64,000 nt of DNA from Verrucomicrobiaceae bacterium (GCA_016713245.1 JADJPM010000001.1:2294001-2358000), one strand, 5' to 3'. Positions 7,918-17,312 are shown, counted from the stretch's first letter. Translations and numbers: made by a program. Notes: generated from the letters alone by a model not told the origin.

Positions 7918-8880
7918 TTACTTCACGACGGGGCGAAGCAGCATGTTGCGGTAGTCCACGTTCGTGTGGTCGCCTTGAAGGTAGATGGGGCCGGGCTTGA
8001 ACTCATCGCTCGTCATCGCACCGCCGGTGCAGCCGAGCACGGGCTGGTTGTCGATGATGGTCTTGCCATTCAAGATGACGGTGAGGTGGCGGTCCACGAG
8101 GGTGATATCGAGCGTCTGCCATTCTCCGATGGGCTTCTCCGCGTTCACGCTCGGCGTGATGCGGCTGTAAAGGGCACCCATGTGGTGGGAGTCGAGCGGC
8201 TTGCCAAAGCTCTCCATGACCTGCACTTCGTAGATGCCGCGGAGGTAGATGCCGCTGTTGCTGCCCTCTTGGGTGCGGACTTCCGTCTTGAGATTGAAGT
8301 CCTCAAACTCCGCGTCGGTGCGCAGATTGCCGAAGTGCTTGTCCTTGGCCTTCACGACGCGGTTTTGCAGCATGCCATCGACGACGCTCCAGCCGTTGTC
8401 CGCGCCTTCTTTGAGCAAGCGCCAGCCGGTGAGGTCCTTGCCATTGAGGAGTTGGATCTGTTCGCCGAACTTCACCTTGGAGAGGTCAGGCTTCGCCGGG
8501 ATGTCGGCGATGCGTTTGCCGGCGAACGCAGCGGGCTCGCCCATCTGCTTGCCTGCCGGATTGTGCTTCACGGTCGTGAGATTGAGCCCCTGGTCGCCGT
8601 GGATCAGGGCGGTGATCGTTTCGGTGGTGACCTTGCCTTCCTTGTTCTTCTGCTCGCGGGTGACGATTAATTTGTCGCCCTCGAGCTTCGTGCCTGCGGT
8701 GGGTACCACGCTGCCGCCGCCCCAGAGGACACTGGAGATGAGTTGGCCATCCTTTTCCTCCACACCGAGCCAGCCGGCACCGCCGCCCGGGATCGTGAGA
8801 GCCCAGCGGCCGAGGTAGGGATTCGCGGCGCTGGCGGAGACGCTGAGCGCGAGGAGGAGAGAGAGGACGGTGTGTTTCAT
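7918..8880 (-). CDS. Secreted DUF1080 (3-keto-disaccharide hydrolase-like) protein
   Basis: The 320-residue product has a cleavable signal peptide (MKHTVLSLLLALSVSASA). A beta-rich region covers about 20-130, and a DUF1080 concanavalin-like domain covers about 145-318, with LLNGKDLTGW, SNSGIYLRG, WQTLDITLVDRHLTVILNG and GPIYLQGD. ATG 8880 was chosen over an upstream in-frame Met because it begins the signal peptide. DUF1080 proteins in planctomycetes and verrucomicrobia are exported glycan-active or glycan-binding proteins; some act on 3-keto-glycosides. The exact substrate is unknown. Confidence 0.85.
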   Translation of the reverse strand: MKHTVLSLLLALSVSASAANPYLGRWALTIPGGGAGWLGVEEKDGQLISSVLWGGGSVVPTAGTKLEGDKLIVTREQKNKEGKVTTETITALIHGDQGLNLTTVKHNPAGKQMGEPAAFAGKRIADIPAKPDLSKVKFGEQIQLLNGKDLTGWRLLKEGADNGWSVVDGMLQNRVVKAKDKHFGNLRTDAEFEDFNLKTEVRTQEGSNSGIYLRGIYEVQVMESFGKPLDSHHMGALYSRITPSVNAEKPIGEWQTLDITLVDRHLTVILNGKTIIDNQPVLGCTGGAMTSDEFKPGPIYLQGDHTNVDYRNMLLRPVVK

Positions 8881-8900
8881 GAAGAGGTCGGATGAAGGGC

Positions 8901-8928
8901 AAAAAGAACGCCGCGCGAGGCGGCGTCC
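8901..8928 (-). terminator. Intrinsic terminator after the glycine-zipper lipoprotein gene
   Basis: Read on the minus strand, a GC-rich stem (ACGCCGC pairing with GCGGCGT, five-base loop) is followed by TTCTTTTT. It lies 30 bases past the stop of the 8959-9396 gene and just before the DUF1080 start, so it separates the two transcripts. Confidence 0.75.
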
Positions 8929-8958
8929 TTCCGGCAATAGAGCGTGTAGGAGGCGGGA

Positions 8959-9396
8959 TCAATGCCAGCCATACGGGCTGTAGCTGGTCTGGCGGCCGTA
9001 GCTCTGCTGCGGGTAGTAACCGCCCTGGTCATAGCCGTAGCCGTCATTGTAAGAGGGAGGGCACTGCTGCTGCGGATAGCCATTGTAAGGCTGGCCGTAG
9101 CCCTGATAGGCGCGGCGCTCGCGGCTCTGCTGGATGGCATTGCCAGCGAGAGCACCGAGGATGCCGCCGATGGCCGCGCCTTGCAGGCCGCGACGGCTTT
9201 GATTGCCGATGATGCCACCAGCGGCCGCGCCAAGGAGGGCTCCACCGACCGCGGCATCCGCCCGTGTGGGAGAACCGTAGCCGCCCCAGCCGCCGGGGCC
9301 GTAGCCGTAACCCGGACCGTAGGGAGCGCAGGAGGTGAGGGTGAGTGTCAAAAGCAGGGTGCTGGCGACGAGGAGGCGAAACGCGGAGGTTTTCAT
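8959..9396 (-). CDS. Glycine-zipper lipoprotein
   Basis: The 145-residue protein begins with a lipoprotein signal (LTLTSC, lipidated Cys at about 23). A Gly/Tyr-rich spacer follows, then a glycine-zipper segment AAVGGALLGAAAGGIIGNQS with a second repeat GAAIGGILGALAGNA. The tail is rich in Gly, Tyr, Gln and Pro. Such YMGG-like or OmpA/SlyB-like glycine zippers insert into or span membranes in envelope lipoproteins. ATG 9396 was chosen since it starts the signal peptide. The physiological role is unknown. Confidence 0.8.
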   Translation of the reverse strand: MKTSAFRLLVASTLLLTLTLTSCAPYGPGYGYGPGGWGGYGSPTRADAAVGGALLGAAAGGIIGNQSRRGLQGAAIGGILGALAGNAIQQSRERRAYQGYGQPYNGYPQQQCPPSYNDGYGYDQGGYYPQQSYGRQTSYSPYGWH

Positions 9397-9475
9397 GGTG
9401 TGCAGTGTTGTTGCGGCATGTGTGACGCCGCCGCTTTCACGGCATTCAAACCCGCTGCGAAATTTTTTCCGCGCC

Positions 9476-10696
9476 TCAGCGAGGACGCGCCACCATGAGG
9501 CTGGTGTTGGACGGCTGGAACAGGTAGCCGATGCCAAAGCTCAGCGGCTTCACGGGATGGCGACCGTTGCGATAAGCTTGCATGAGATCCGGCTGCTGGC
9601 AGCCGGTGAAGACTTCGAGCGTGCCTTGGTAGTTGCCGTAGAGGGAGAGGTCCCAGCCGTAGCGGCCAAAGTCCGCATACGGGATACCGGAGGGGTCTTG
9701 AACAATGACGCTGGCATTGCGCAGCATGAAATCGCGGATCTTCGAGAAACCGCCCTCGTGCATGAGGTAGGAGGCACTTTTCGTGAAGGCGGGCACGCGA
9801 CCGAAACTCTGCACAAAGCGCAGGAAGGAGCTGCTGAGTCCGCCGTTCGAGAGATCCTGGCGGAAATAGAAGATGCGCTTCTGCGCTCCCCAGCCGCTGC
9901 GGGCGCGGATCATGAGGCCAGTGTTGCCGGAGGAGCCTGCCATGGTCACATTGCCCCCGCCATCGAGGCGCACGGTGTCCACCGAATCAATCGTGTGACC
10001 GGTGCGGGCGAGAAAGACCATCATCACGGGCAGCACACCTCGAAAGCGGGTGGCCTGAAGGTCTTTCCGCATGTCCGTGGTGATGAAGTAGCTGAACTGC
10101 ATGCTCGTGGAGAGCGTGGTGCGAAGGCGAGAAAGGCCGTTTTCGATCTCTGCTGAGTTGAGTCCGCCGAGCTGCGGCATTGGATCGGCTCCTTCGAGAC
10201 CGCAGAGCACATAGGTCTCGGCGGAGGGGAAGAAGGCGCTGGCAAAGAGGAAGTCGGGGCCGCTGAAAGGATAGAAGAGCGTGCTGGCTCGCTGAGCATC
10301 ACCGATTTCGCTGCCTGCCCAGCTTTGGATCGGTCCCCGATGCAGGTTCTCATGCGTGGACCACATGACATCGAGGCGCTGGCGATGCTGCTGCCATGCG
10401 GCGGAGCTGCGGATGCCGGAGAGTTGATCGTAGCCATCGGCATCCATACCGGCGAGCATGCGGGCCGCATCATTCAGCGTGGTGGCGTGCGTGGGCACGT
10501 TCATCGAGGCGGCACCATTGTACAAAGGACCGCTGCCATCGACGGGCAGGGCTCGAAGCACCGGGCTGGGGCCGTTGGAGGGCATCGTGGCATTTTGCCA
10601 GTTCTTCGGATAGGCGCAGGAACCGAGCAGGAGGCAAAGAAGCAGGCCTGCAGGGCGAAGCATCGAGGTCTCGATCGAGTCGTGAGAGGTATTCAT
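9476..10696 (-). CDS. Hypothetical lipoprotein of about 400 residues
   Basis: Translation from ATG 10696 gives 406 residues; a second ATG at 10663 starts directly at the signal peptide MLRPAGLLLCLLLGSC. The LLGSC lipobox predicts outer- or inner-membrane anchoring. The mature part contains YPFSGPDFLFASAFFPSAET, a GRYGWDLSLYGNYQG segment and a C-terminal GIGYLFQPSNTSLMVARPR that looks like a closing beta strand. I do not recognise a characterised family; it looks like a conserved exported hypothetical protein. Confidence 0.75.
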   Translation of the reverse strand: MNTSHDSIETSMLRPAGLLLCLLLGSCAYPKNWQNATMPSNGPSPVLRALPVDGSGPLYNGAASMNVPTHATTLNDAARMLAGMDADGYDQLSGIRSSAAWQQHRQRLDVMWSTHENLHRGPIQSWAGSEIGDAQRASTLFYPFSGPDFLFASAFFPSAETYVLCGLEGADPMPQLGGLNSAEIENGLSRLRTTLSTSMQFSYFITTDMRKDLQATRFRGVLPVMMVFLARTGHTIDSVDTVRLDGGGNVTMAGSSGNTGLMIRARSGWGAQKRIFYFRQDLSNGGLSSSFLRFVQSFGRVPAFTKSASYLMHEGGFSKIRDFMLRNASVIVQDPSGIPYADFGRYGWDLSLYGNYQGTLEVFTGCQQPDLMQAYRNGRHPVKPLSFGIGYLFQPSNTSLMVARPR

Positions 10697-10842
10697 GCGG
10701 ACGCTGATTCTAGCGACCCTCGTTCTTCCGCCAACTCCCGATTCATGCATGTTCCTCGCGTTATTTCTGATGTCCCCGAGTGCCTATGGCGTTTTCAGTC
10801 AAGAATTGCTCAAGGGTCGATGGTTTGGCGGTCCCGACTTTC

Positions 10843-12105
10843 TTACTCGGCCTTCATCTCGATGCCATGTTGCACCAGATAGGTGCGGCATTTGTCCTCA
10901 CCCATGTATTTGCTCAGCAGGCGGGCATCCACCTCGGTGAAATCGACCATGATGAGGCCGTCCAGCACATCGGAGAAGTCCTTGTCCACATTGAAGCTCA
11001 GGATCGTGGCGTTGAGCTTCAGGTAATGCTTGAGCAGCACCGGGATGCCCTTGCCATCCGTCTCCACGCTGGACACGAGAGCCGAACAATCATCCACATT
11101 TTGCAGATTCGCGGAGATGAACTCGCGCATCAGGCGGCGGCTGCGCATGTAGCGAAAGGGATTTCGCGGCTTCACGAAGCTGGCGAGCTGGGGATGCAAT
11201 TTGTTGTCCTGCAAGAAGGCCACCATGATCTTCCGCGAGAGGCTGTTGTAATCCCGGCTGATGCTCACCGGGCCAAAGAGCTTCGTGTACTGCGGATTGC
11301 GGGCGATCCAGTTCGCGATGCCTTTCCACAGCAGTGGCAGCGAGGCGAGACGGCTTTGGTAGGCCTTCACAATGAAACTGCGGCCCATCTCCACGGCGTT
11401 GCCAAGGTGCGACAGGAAGGGTTTTTCGAAGCGGAAGAGCGTGCTCGTGTAGAGGCCTTTCGGCCCATATTCGCGAAGGATGAAGTCAGCACGCCCGAGG
11501 CGGTAAGCGCCGGCGATTTGTTCCTTCTCCTCGTCCCACAGCACGAGATGCTCGTAGTAGCGGTCAAACTTATCGAGATCGACGGCCTCGCCAGTGCCTT
11601 CACCGACTTCGCGGAAGGTCACCTCACGCAATCGCCCGATCTCCTGAAGAAGGCAGGGGATTTCGTGCGAGTGCGCCTGATAGACAGAGAGATCACCCTG
11701 GCCCACGAGCTTGCCGCCACGGGCGCGGAGCATATCCACCTCGCAGACCATGCGAGTCTGGATATCCGGCGCCGGCTCCAAAGAAGGTCCGCCCGCGCTG
11801 CTTTCGACCTGCACCTTCGGCACCTTGCCACGCTGGTGCAGCACGAAGGTGTGGATGCGCAGGTATCGCGTCAGGGATTCGTCGTCCTCGAACTTTTTTA
11901 AGCGCGAATACGGAATCGCGTGGCCCACCCGCATCGGGACTTCCGTGCCCCCGCGTTTGCTAAACTCCCGCAGCAGCAGGCCCGTGCGAAGACGCGGATG
12001 AATGAGGCCTGCGGTGTGGAAAAGAGCGCTGTTTGAACCAGGAAAATAAACCGGCAGATGGTGGCTTGAGTGCGCCGCACGAGCGAGCCGAGGTGGTTCG
12101 TCCAC
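10843..12105 (-). CDS. C-terminal GNAT half of OlsF-like acyltransferase (frameshifted)
   Basis: This frame encodes a GNAT-type N-acyltransferase domain like that of ornithine-lipid OlsB proteins: TRMVCEVDMLRARGG, LREVTFREVGEGTGEAVDLD, FDRYYEHLVLWDEE, IAGAYRLGRAD and EMGRSFIVKAYQ. The conserved reading starts near 12058, where it should be fused to the upstream acyltransferase (11898-12653). The few residues before LPVYFPGSNSALFH at its start are out-of-frame sequence. The intact protein would be about 603 residues, the architecture of OlsF enzymes, which make ornithine-type aminolipids by N- and then O-acylation. Amino-acid specificity is inference. Confidence 0.75.
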   Translation of the reverse strand: MDEPPRLARAAHSSHHLPVYFPGSNSALFHTAGLIHPRLRTGLLLREFSKRGGTEVPMRVGHAIPYSRLKKFEDDESLTRYLRIHTFVLHQRGKVPKVQVESSAGGPSLEPAPDIQTRMVCEVDMLRARGGKLVGQGDLSVYQAHSHEIPCLLQEIGRLREVTFREVGEGTGEAVDLDKFDRYYEHLVLWDEEKEQIAGAYRLGRADFILREYGPKGLYTSTLFRFEKPFLSHLGNAVEMGRSFIVKAYQSRLASLPLLWKGIANWIARNPQYTKLFGPVSISRDYNSLSRKIMVAFLQDNKLHPQLASFVKPRNPFRYMRSRRLMREFISANLQNVDDCSALVSSVETDGKGIPVLLKHYLKLNATILSFNVDKDFSDVLDGLIMVDFTEVDARLLSKYMGEDKCRTYLVQHGIEMKAE

Positions 12106-12653
12106 GCAGGCTCTTCGACACCGCGTCCTGGCTTGTAGGCGGCTACTTCGCCAGCGGGAAAGATGATCAGCGTGCCGCCATTGCGCAGCAGGCGGATGGC
12201 CTCCTTCATCGGCGAGAGGTTCTGCTTGGCGGCGTTTTTGCCGCCAAATGGGTTCACCGCGATGATGTGATCCTCCAGCTCCTTCATGGCGAGCATCATG
12301 GAGTTCGTCATCACCTTCAAATCAGGCCTAAACTGCGCTGCCCAGCGGCTGAGCATCACGGGATCGACGATGCCAAAGGGATGGTTCGCGATGATGATGA
12401 GCGGGCCGCTTTTCGGAAACTCAAAACCCGATGGCAGATCCACCTTCTCCCGCGTGCCGAGGACCTGAGCCACGGAATCAAACCATGCGAACACCTTGGG
12501 ATACTGCGGATGCTCGTGATACAGGCGAGCGGAGTTTTCATACACCTCGTTGAAGTTCTTCACCCCGAGGGTCTTTTCCACAGCAGGTCCGAAAACGCGG
12601 TAAAGCCTGCGCTGAAGAGGGGTCTTGAGGTGCTCGCTCAGATCAAAGATCAT
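11898..12653 (-). CDS. N-terminal PlsC-type half of OlsF-like acyltransferase (frameshifted)
   Basis: This frame encodes a lysophospholipid acyltransferase-like domain with the motif IANHPFGIVDP near residue 88 and FPAGEVAAYKPG near 166, as in hemolysin/OlsF-type proteins. Homology ends at about 12058 after RRTQATI; the remaining residues to 11898 are out of frame. Adding one base at about 12056-12058 (CAG to CAGG on the plus strand) joins it cleanly to LPVYFPGSNSALFH of the next frame. I regard the two halves as one gene, 10843-12653, interrupted by a single-base deletion that is real or artefactual. Confidence 0.75.
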   Translation of the reverse strand: MIFDLSEHLKTPLQRRLYRVFGPAVEKTLGVKNFNEVYENSARLYHEHPQYPKVFAWFDSVAQVLGTREKVDLPSGFEFPKSGPLIIIANHPFGIVDPVMLSRWAAQFRPDLKVMTNSMMLAMKELEDHIIAVNPFGGKNAAKQNLSPMKEAIRLLRNGGTLIIFPAGEVAAYKPGRGVEEPAWTNHLGSLVRRTQATICRFIFLVQTALFSTPQASFIRVFARACCCGSLANAGARKSRCGWATRFRIRA

Positions 12654-12759
12654 GCGGTCGATTGGGTCCGGTGGTTGGAAACGGAATTGACACCATCCAT
12701 CCTCGCGAAAAGCCCTCGCGCAAGTTGCATCCCGTGTCGAAAAGGTTGAAAAAGTTGGG

Positions 12760-15189
12760 TCAAACTAACTCCGCCCAGGTGCCTCGGGTTACGCCGAGTT
12801 GGCTTTGCGCCTTCAATTCACGCCAAATGTCGTCCGACGGGCGTTTTCCTGCCAAAAGGTCCTGATAGGTGCGCAGCACGCGGAGCGACTCGGCCTTGTC
12901 TTCTTCGAGCAATTCAACGCGGAAAGCTCCCAGCCCGGCCTGACGCAGCGCGGTGAAGTATTGCGCCCCGGTTTGCGGCACCGCGTTGAAGAGCGTGTTC
13001 CGGCAGCCGACATCGGCCTTCAGAGGATGCTCCATGCCCACGCGGTCCCGCAGATGCACGCGATGCTTCTCGCAGGGGCGGCCGCAGTTCGTGAAATCCG
13101 TTCCCTCGCTCATGAAGGCGGCGAAAACGCAGTGCTCCATGTGAAACATCGGCATATGCTGGTGCAGCGTGAGCTCAAACCACTCCGGCGGTGCGCCACC
13201 GAGCAGATCCAGCACCTGCTCAATGCTCAAATCGTAGCTGATGGTGAGCCGTTCGAGCCCAGACCTCTTCAAAATCTCGGCCGTGAGCGGGTTCGCCACG
13301 TTGAGTGAAAAGTCACCGGTCATCGGGATGCCTTCGCCGCTGAAAAACGCCATCGCGCCGAGGTTGCGAATGAGCACGCCATGGGGCTCTGCTCGCTGGA
13401 TGAGCTTGAAGAAGCCCGCCTCGCCGGATTTTTGAATGCGCGGCGTCGCCAGCCAGATTTGCGCTCCCGAGTCTCGAATCTCCGCCACCACATCGCCGTA
13501 GCGGCGGATGTCCTCGAAGTCGAGGTAGAGCCGCGTGATGCCCGTTTCGAGTGCGGCATCGATTTGCTCGCGAGTGCGGCAAAGCGCATGCAGATGGGGT
13601 GGCGATGACACGTCGCCCCTCCGAACCTCGGGCATCAAGGATTCGAGCGTCGTGGCGCTTTTCAGCCTGGGCGAAGGCGACGACTCGTCGCCACTCCGAA
13701 GCTCCACCAAATCCCTCCGCATGCGGTTCAGCTCGCTGATGGGCAAAATGACCTCGCCTTCGACCTCGAAGCGCACGTCGCCGAGTTCGAACTCGGTGCC
13801 GCCGAGGCGTGAAAATTGATCGCAGAAGCTCTCGCGGGTCAGCGGACGCTTCATCGCCGTCTGCAGAGGCATCGTCGAGGTCACGACGTGCGAGCCGCAT
13901 TGCACGCGAAGAGGTTCACCCGCCTTGCCAGTGGCGATGAGGTCGAGTCTTGTCTGCTTGCGGATCGGAATGTCACCTTCAAAAGACTGGCGCAGAGCCC
14001 GGTTCAAAGCCGGATCGCTCGTTTTGAAGACACGCGTGCCGACGGGGATGTCCTCCATGCGCAGATGACCGTGACGGAAGCTCAAGCGGCTGCCGCGCAT
14101 CTCGTAGATGCTGCCGCCTTGCTCGTGGTTCGTGTCGTTGAGATTTTCAAAGACGACGCCATCACCCGGTTTCATCGCGAGTTGGAGTTCATCCAATTCC
14201 AACGTGTCCGCGCCGAGGATGCGCGTGACGGCTCCGACATACGGGCCGCGCTTTTTGCCGTAGTAGGCACCGACGAGTTCCTGATGATTCACCCCGTGCA
14301 TCCAGCCAGTGTAAAGGCCACGCGAGAAGGTCATCTCGAGCGCATAACGATCCTCCTCGGTCGCTGGAGCCGGCCTTCCAGCCAATGCCCGATCAATGGC
14401 GGCGCGATAGACCTGAGTGACGCCAGCCACATACTCCGGTGTCTTCAGACGACCTTCGATTTTGAAGCTGCGAATGCCCAGCTCGATCAATCGCGGGATT
14501 TCATCCACCGCCGCGAGATCCTGCGGCGAGAGCAGGTAGCGTTTGTCGCCCAGATCACGCGGTTCGCCATCCACGAGCATCTCATAAGGCATGCGGCAGG
14601 CCTGCGCACACTCGCCCCGGTTGGCACTACGACGGCCGAGTGACTCGCTGGTGAGGCATTGGCCGGAATACGCGACGCACAAGGCTCCATGCACAAACAC
14701 CTCCAGCGGCACCTGCGCCTCTTTGAAGCGCTCCAGCTCACGGAGGCTCAGCTCGCGGGCGAGCACCGCTTGGTCGATGTCGAGCTGCTTAGCAAATTCG
14801 AGCCCTTCTGGCGAGGTGATGGTCATCTGTGTGCTCGCATGCAGTCGCAGGTTCGGCGTGAGCGCCTTCACCATGCGGGCGAGGCCAAGGTCCTGCACGA
14901 TCACTGCATCCACGCCGCAGTCTTCGAGCAGATGAAGCTGCTTCTCCGCGTCCCGAAGCTCGCCGGTGAAGATGAGCGTGTTGAAGGCCACATAACCCTT
15001 CACGCCATGCTCGTGGAGGAATTTCATCAGCTCCGGCAGATCCTCCTCGGTGAAGTTATCCGCTCGAAGCCTCGCATTGAAGCGTGGCATGCCGAAGAAG
15101 ATCGCATCCGCCCCGTTCGCCACGGCGGCACGGGCACACTCCCAGTTGCCGGCGGGGGAGAGCAGTTCGGGTTTGATGAAGGATGACAT
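12760..15189 (-). CDS. Double-module peptidase U32 family protein (RlhA-like)
   Basis: The 809-residue protein starts with a U32 domain (ELLSPAGNWECARAAVANGA) containing the Fe-S cysteine region CVAYSGQCLTSES then RGECAQACRMPY at about 165-195. A DUF3656-like middle follows, and a second U32-like module occupies about 550-790 with MEHCVFAAFMSEG, TNCGRPC and DVGCRNTLFNAVP. E. coli RlhA of this family hydroxylates a cytidine in 23S rRNA, and the family includes prephenate-dependent RNA hydroxylases. The linker between modules carries two in-frame palindromic inserts (13601-13692). The start is divergent from the FG-GAP gene. Confidence 0.88.
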   Translation of the reverse strand: MSSFIKPELLSPAGNWECARAAVANGADAIFFGMPRFNARLRADNFTEEDLPELMKFLHEHGVKGYVAFNTLIFTGELRDAEKQLHLLEDCGVDAVIVQDLGLARMVKALTPNLRLHASTQMTITSPEGLEFAKQLDIDQAVLARELSLRELERFKEAQVPLEVFVHGALCVAYSGQCLTSESLGRRSANRGECAQACRMPYEMLVDGEPRDLGDKRYLLSPQDLAAVDEIPRLIELGIRSFKIEGRLKTPEYVAGVTQVYRAAIDRALAGRPAPATEEDRYALEMTFSRGLYTGWMHGVNHQELVGAYYGKKRGPYVGAVTRILGADTLELDELQLAMKPGDGVVFENLNDTNHEQGGSIYEMRGSRLSFRHGHLRMEDIPVGTRVFKTSDPALNRALRQSFEGDIPIRKQTRLDLIATGKAGEPLRVQCGSHVVTSTMPLQTAMKRPLTRESFCDQFSRLGGTEFELGDVRFEVEGEVILPISELNRMRRDLVELRSGDESSPSPRLKSATTLESLMPEVRRGDVSSPPHLHALCRTREQIDAALETGITRLYLDFEDIRRYGDVVAEIRDSGAQIWLATPRIQKSGEAGFFKLIQRAEPHGVLIRNLGAMAFFSGEGIPMTGDFSLNVANPLTAEILKRSGLERLTISYDLSIEQVLDLLGGAPPEWFELTLHQHMPMFHMEHCVFAAFMSEGTDFTNCGRPCEKHRVHLRDRVGMEHPLKADVGCRNTLFNAVPQTGAQYFTALRQAGLGAFRVELLEEDKAESLRVLRTYQDLLAGKRPSDDIWRELKAQSQLGVTRGTWAELV
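13601..13692. repeat. Two in-frame palindromic units inside the U32 gene
   Basis: Copy 1 at 13601-13617 and copy 2 at 13676-13692 start 75 bases apart. Copy 2, GGCGACGACTCGTCGCC, is a perfect 8-1-8 palindrome, and copy 1 is a degenerate version. Both are followed by CTCCGAA plus a short tail. They encode RSGDESSP and RRGDVSSP in the linker between the two U32 modules. Same spacing phase and polarity suggest insertion or duplication of a short palindromic element without breaking the frame. Confidence 0.65.
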
Positions 15190-15308
15190 GCGAACTGCGT
15201 TTGCGACCTTCCTGGCCGCCGGTCAAGGTCACAGATCGTCATCCGCCCGGCAAGAATCCTTCGCTGATGCTTGCAGCATGCCTCGCCTACCTGTCGTTTA
15301 TCCCCTCC

Positions 15309-17285
15309 ATGAAGTCTCTTCTGTCCTTCCTGTCTCTCGTTTCCCTCGCCGCCGGCTCCACGCTCACGCCACTGAAGTACAACAACCCCGGTCTCGTCGT
15401 CGATCTCGGCGTCGGTCTGTGGGCCTGGCCGCTGCCGATGGACTTCGATGGCGATGGCGACCTCGATCTCGTGGTGAACTGTCCGGACAAGCCCTACAAC
15501 GGCATCTACTTCTTCGAAAACGCCAGCGGCGACACCGCGAAGACCAAGATGCCTATCTTCAAACCGGCGAAGCGCATCAGCAAAGGCGCTCAAAACGTGC
15601 AGGTGAGTTACCTCGACGGCAAACCGGTGGTGCTCACGCCGGGCAATGCGCATCCCGATTTCCTTAAAACCGGCATCGAGCAGCAGGTGAAGCTCGGTCC
15701 GCCCGCGAACGTCCACATGAACAAAGTCCGCGCCAACATGTGGCGCATGGTCGATTTCGACGGCGACGGCAAAAACGATCTCATCGTCGGCGTCGGCGAC
15801 TGGACCGAATACGGCTGGGACAACGCCTACACCGCCGATGGCCGCTGGATGAACGGCCCGCTGCGCGGTTATGTGTATCTGCTGAGCAACACAGGCACGA
15901 ACGAAGCGCCGAAGTATGACAAGCCGAAGAAGATCAACGCCACCGACCGCCTCGTGGAGACCTTTGGCTGGCCTTCGCCGAATTTTGGCGACTTCGACAA
16001 CGACGGCGACCTCGACCTGCTCTGCGGCGAATTCCTCGACGGCTTCACCTATTTCCAAAACACCGGCAGCCGCACCAAGCCGAAGTATGCGCTCGGTGTC
16101 CGCCTCAAAGCCGACACGGGCAAGTACCTCACGATGGATCTCGAAATGATCACGCCGACCGCCATCGACTGGGACAAGGACGGCGACCTCGACCTCATCT
16201 GCGGCGATGAAGATGGCCGCGTGGCCTTCATCGAGCACACCGGCAAGTTCGACAACAAAGTGCCAGTCTATGCCGAGCCTCGCTACTTCCAGCAGGAGGC
16301 CGATCAGGTGAAATTCGGCGCTTTGGTCACACCCGTCGGTTTCGATTGGGATGCCGATGGCGACACCGATCTCATCTGCGGCAACACCGCCGGTTATGTC
16401 GCCTTCATTGAGAACCTCAGCGGCAAAGGTGTGGAGCAGCCGAAATGGGCCGCGCCGGTCAAACTCGAAGCCGCCAGCAAAGTCATCCGTCCGATGGCCG
16501 GACCGAATGGCAGCATCCAAGGCCCCTGCGAAGCGAAGTGGGGCTACACCACGCAAACCATTGCCGATTGGGACCAAGACGGCCTTCCCGACCTCCTCCT
16601 CAATTCCATCCTCGGCAAAGTCGTGTGGTTCAAAAACATCGGCACACGCCAAAAACCGCAACTCGCCGTCGCCCAGCCCATCGAGGTCGAATGGAACGGC
16701 GAGCAGCCTCACCTCGCCTACGGCTGGTTGCGCCCCGAAGGCAAGGCGCTGCTCACGCAATGGCGCACCACGCCCGTCGGCGTCGATTGGAACAAGGATG
16801 GACTCACCGACCTCGTCATGCTCGATCAAGAAGGCTACCTCGCCTTCTTCGAGCGTGCCAAGCAGGGCGATAAACTCGTGCTCAAACATCCGCAGCGCGT
16901 GATTTGTGCCTCCAACAAGGCCCACAAAGCTGAAGAAGGCCTCAAAGTGAAAACACCCGTCGCGATGACCGCTGGCGAGCCTCTGCGTCTCAACGCCGGC
17001 ATCGCCGGCAAGAGCGGAAGACGCAAGCTTTGCATCATGGATTGGGATCAAGACGGCCAACTCGACATCCTGCTCAACTCCGCCAACGCCAACTTCCTCC
17101 GCCAGGAAAAGACCGCCGAGGGCAAATGGTTCTTCGCTGACATGGGCCTGCTTTCCGACGCCAACATCGAAGGCCACGACGTGAGCCCCACGACGGTCGA
17201 TTTCAATGCTGACGGTCTCCCCGACTTCGTCGGCGGTGCCGAGGACGGGCATCTGTATTACATGCGCAATCCGAAGGCGAAGTGA
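15309..17285 (+). CDS. Secreted FG-GAP/VCBS repeat protein
   Basis: The 658-residue product starts at ATG 15309 with a signal peptide (MKSLLSFLSLVSLAAGS). It carries at least eight calcium-binding FG-GAP type repeats, with motifs such as DFDGDGDLDL, DFDNDGDLDLLCGE, DWDKDGDLDLICGDE, DWDADGDTDLICGN, DWDQDGLPDLLLN, DWNKDGLTDLV and FNADGLPDFVGG. These form a beta-propeller-like exported domain. In verrucomicrobia such proteins are common and lack defined enzymatic activity. The frame extends upstream to 15183 but the signal peptide fixes the start. Confidence 0.85.
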   Translation: MKSLLSFLSLVSLAAGSTLTPLKYNNPGLVVDLGVGLWAWPLPMDFDGDGDLDLVVNCPDKPYNGIYFFENASGDTAKTKMPIFKPAKRISKGAQNVQVSYLDGKPVVLTPGNAHPDFLKTGIEQQVKLGPPANVHMNKVRANMWRMVDFDGDGKNDLIVGVGDWTEYGWDNAYTADGRWMNGPLRGYVYLLSNTGTNEAPKYDKPKKINATDRLVETFGWPSPNFGDFDNDGDLDLLCGEFLDGFTYFQNTGSRTKPKYALGVRLKADTGKYLTMDLEMITPTAIDWDKDGDLDLICGDEDGRVAFIEHTGKFDNKVPVYAEPRYFQQEADQVKFGALVTPVGFDWDADGDTDLICGNTAGYVAFIENLSGKGVEQPKWAAPVKLEAASKVIRPMAGPNGSIQGPCEAKWGYTTQTIADWDQDGLPDLLLNSILGKVVWFKNIGTRQKPQLAVAQPIEVEWNGEQPHLAYGWLRPEGKALLTQWRTTPVGVDWNKDGLTDLVMLDQEGYLAFFERAKQGDKLVLKHPQRVICASNKAHKAEEGLKVKTPVAMTAGEPLRLNAGIAGKSGRRKLCIMDWDQDGQLDILLNSANANFLRQEKTAEGKWFFADMGLLSDANIEGHDVSPTTVDFNADGLPDFVGGAEDGHLYYMRNPKAK

Positions 17286-17312
17286 TCAAAGGCGGGACAG
17301 AAAGATGTGGGA

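Noticed and set aside
15027..17252. Long minus-strand open frame of 741 residues
   Set aside because: It lies wholly antisense to the FG-GAP gene and shows no family motif. It is a by-product of high GC content and the D/G-rich repeats.
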